Assembly (NCBI GenBank): GCA_016929305.1
Contig: JAFGJC010000095.1
Coordinates: forward strand, 1 to 16,734
Length of the DNA stretch: 16,734 bases
Direction: 5' to 3'
DNA from: a candidate division CSSED10-310 bacterium
Lineage (GTDB): Bacteria > CSSED10-310 > JAFGJC01
In this document: piece by piece, positions 15,552 through 16,734 of the stretch
Position numbering within the stretch: the first letter of the stretch is position 1
Layout of the letters: every line of letters starts with the position of its first letter
Notes under the pieces: generated by a model
Told to the model about the DNA's origin: nothing
The model's input: the letters and a program-made list of their open reading frames with translations, nothing else
The model's database searches: none
Position numbers and translations under genes: made by a program

Positions 15552-16334
15552 ATGCAGTATAAAATCATTTCACATGACCAGATTTCCCCAGCTTATTATC
15601 ATCTGTCCTTTTACGCACCCTCATTGGTTGAAACCGCCAAGCCAGGTCAATTTCTTATGATACGTGTTTTATCCGATTCGTTTGATCCACTGCTGCGAAG
15701 ACCAATTTCGATTATGAATGTAACTCCAGACGGTTCTTTAGAAATCCTCTATAAAACGGTCGGGAAAGGAACATATCTGTTAACTCGGCTGATGTCGGGA
15801 ATGAATATCGACGTACTCGGACCTCTTGGAACCGGATTTGCCATACCAAATGAACCGAAAAATGTTTTTATCGTTGGTGGAGGTATCGGAATCCCACCTC
15901 TTTATTTTCTTACTCGCAGGCTTGCATCAAATAATATTCATGACATTTTTGTTTTCAATGGCGCTAGATCTAAAGGCGATTTGTTGCTCGTGGATAGATT
16001 CAAAACACTCACACCTCACATTTTCCTGGCAACCGAAGACGGATCTGCAGGGGTAAAAGGACTCGTTACAGATACTTTTGAGCAAGTACTGAGAGAAAGA
16101 TCGCAAACGAACATCGTTGTATATGCCTGCGGTCCCAAATCGATGCTCAAATCCTGCGCATCGATTGCCCTAAAGTACACTGGTGATATACAGTTATCTC
16201 TTGAAAATCAGATGGGCTGCGGAATAGGCGCATGCTTCGGATGCAGTATAGATACGACCATGGGATTAAAGTGTATTTGTAAAGACGGACCTGTTTTTCA
16301 AGCTGACACGGTAACAAACTGGTTGAGTACCTAA
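15552..16334 (+). CDS. pyrK: Dihydroorotate dehydrogenase electron transfer subunit PyrK
   Basis: A 260-residue ferredoxin-reductase-fold protein. The FAD site is RRPISI (49-54), the nucleotide site is VGGGIGIPPL (108-117) and YACGP is at 191-195. The [2Fe-2S] cluster ligands are C223, C228, C231 and C243 in MGCGIGACFGC followed by CKDGPVF, the PyrK pattern. With a class 1B dihydroorotate dehydrogenase (PyrD) it passes electrons to NAD+ in pyrimidine synthesis. The ribosome-binding site AAGGTGGTG is strong. It lies 68 bases after the channel gene with no clear terminator between. The following gene is not pyrD but an RlpA-type gene, so its catalytic partner must be elsewhere or beyond the window. 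Confidence 0.93.
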   Translation: MQYKIISHDQISPAYYHLSFYAPSLVETAKPGQFLMIRVLSDSFDPLLRRPISIMNVTPDGSLEILYKTVGKGTYLLTRLMSGMNIDVLGPLGTGFAIPNEPKNVFIVGGGIGIPPLYFLTRRLASNNIHDIFVFNGARSKGDLLLVDRFKTLTPHIFLATEDGSAGVKGLVTDTFEQVLRERSQTNIVVYACGPKSMLKSCASIALKYTGDIQLSLENQMGCGIGACFGCSIDTTMGLKCICKDGPVFQADTVTNWLST

Positions 16335-16392
16335 ACACTTTGTTTTTAAACTGAAGGTCAGATCAATTATAGCCCGCAATTTTGGAGGAGTG

Positions 16393-16734
16393 ATGAATCG
16401 AATAGGCATTATTGATAGTTCTTTGGGGTCCCCAAGCATTGAAAAATCAGGAGAAAAAAAGCAGTGGCGTCCTGTCAAACCGCTCTCTTACGGTCTTCTC
16501 TGCAGCTTCCTGGCGTGTTGGATAGTGCTATCAGTTTCCTGTGCCCCCCGGGTCTCACAGAATGAGATAATCGGTATTGCTTCATGGTACGGAAAAGATT
16601 ACCACGGAAAACGTACCGCAAGCGGTGAATGGTATAACATGTATAAATACACCGCCGCACATCCTACACTTCCATTTGGGACTCGTGTGGAGGTTACAAA
16701 TCTGGATACCAATCGCCGGGTGGTTGTGGTTATA
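16393..16734 (+). CDS. rlpA: Partial RlpA-family double-psi beta-barrel envelope protein
   Basis: Open from ATG at 16393 to the right edge: 114 codons with the C-terminus missing. Residues 59-114 show the RlpA signature: GIASWYGKDYHGKRTASGEWY, with TAAHPTLPFGTRVEVTNL after it, the start of the double-psi beta-barrel that in RlpA proteins cleaves or binds peptidoglycan. A hydrophobic stretch (about 31-50) ends in SVSC at 50, resembling a lipoprotein signal, but the -3 residue is Ser rather than Leu. It is preceded by 30 polar residues, long for such a signal. GGAGGAG gives a strong ribosome-binding site. Family is confident; lipoprotein status is plausible only. It is separated from pyrK by 58 bases with no terminator seen. 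Confidence 0.85.
   Translation, partial: MNRIGIIDSSLGSPSIEKSGEKKQWRPVKPLSYGLLCSFLACWIVLSVSCAPRVSQNEIIGIASWYGKDYHGKRTASGEWYNMYKYTAAHPTLPFGTRVEVTNLDTNRRVVVVI

Overview
The window is a compact chromosomal stretch with protein-coding genes on both strands, about mid-40s percent G+C by eye. The layout suggests a Gram-negative-type bacterium from an uncultivated or poorly sampled phylum. The pointers are a Sec-exported multidomain carboxypeptidase with a long Pro/Thr linker and no LPXTG sorting motif, an RlpA-type envelope protein, and a radical SAM protein of unusual architecture. I cannot name the phylum from the sequence alone. I see no rRNA, tRNA, CRISPR array, IS element or attachment site. 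No stretch over 300 bases lacks a gene, and the largest gaps are about 160-170 bases.

Layout. (1) 1-959, minus strand: two overlapping integral-membrane genes, one cut by the window edge (DUF6962-like) and one DUF2238/YjdF. (2) 1013-4660, minus: a large secreted M14 zinc carboxypeptidase with several accessory beta-domains, followed by a clear intrinsic terminator. (3) 4830-6158, plus: a radical SAM protein with its SPASM-like Cys region at the N-terminus and an Ig-like domain at the C-terminus. (4) 6167-13051: a partner-switching regulatory locus built as two divergent arms. The minus arm is an RsbV-like STAS antagonist followed by an RsbW-like kinase. The plus arm is an RsbW-like kinase, a STAS protein with an altered phosphosite, a membrane HAMP-PP2C phosphatase, a soluble GAF-GAF-PP2C phosphatase and a TIM-barrel protein. 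(5) 13037-13642, minus: an MBL-fold hydrolase meeting the TIM-barrel gene tail to tail. (6) 13803-15483, plus: an isochorismatase-family hydrolase overlapping a two-TM potassium channel with RCK domains. (7) 15552-16734, plus: PyrK, then the start of an RlpA-like gene cut by the window edge.

How the genes work together. The core is the partner switch. PP2C phosphatases of the RsbU/SpoIIE type dephosphorylate STAS antagonists, and the kinases phosphorylate them, so a sensed signal sets which partner each kinase binds. One phosphatase has a large multi-TM N-terminus and a probable extracytoplasmic domain, the other has two GAF-like domains, so membrane and cytosolic inputs appear to converge. 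No sigma factor lies in the window, so the output is either a sigma factor elsewhere or something else. The remaining genes look like ordinary metabolic, envelope and ion-transport functions.
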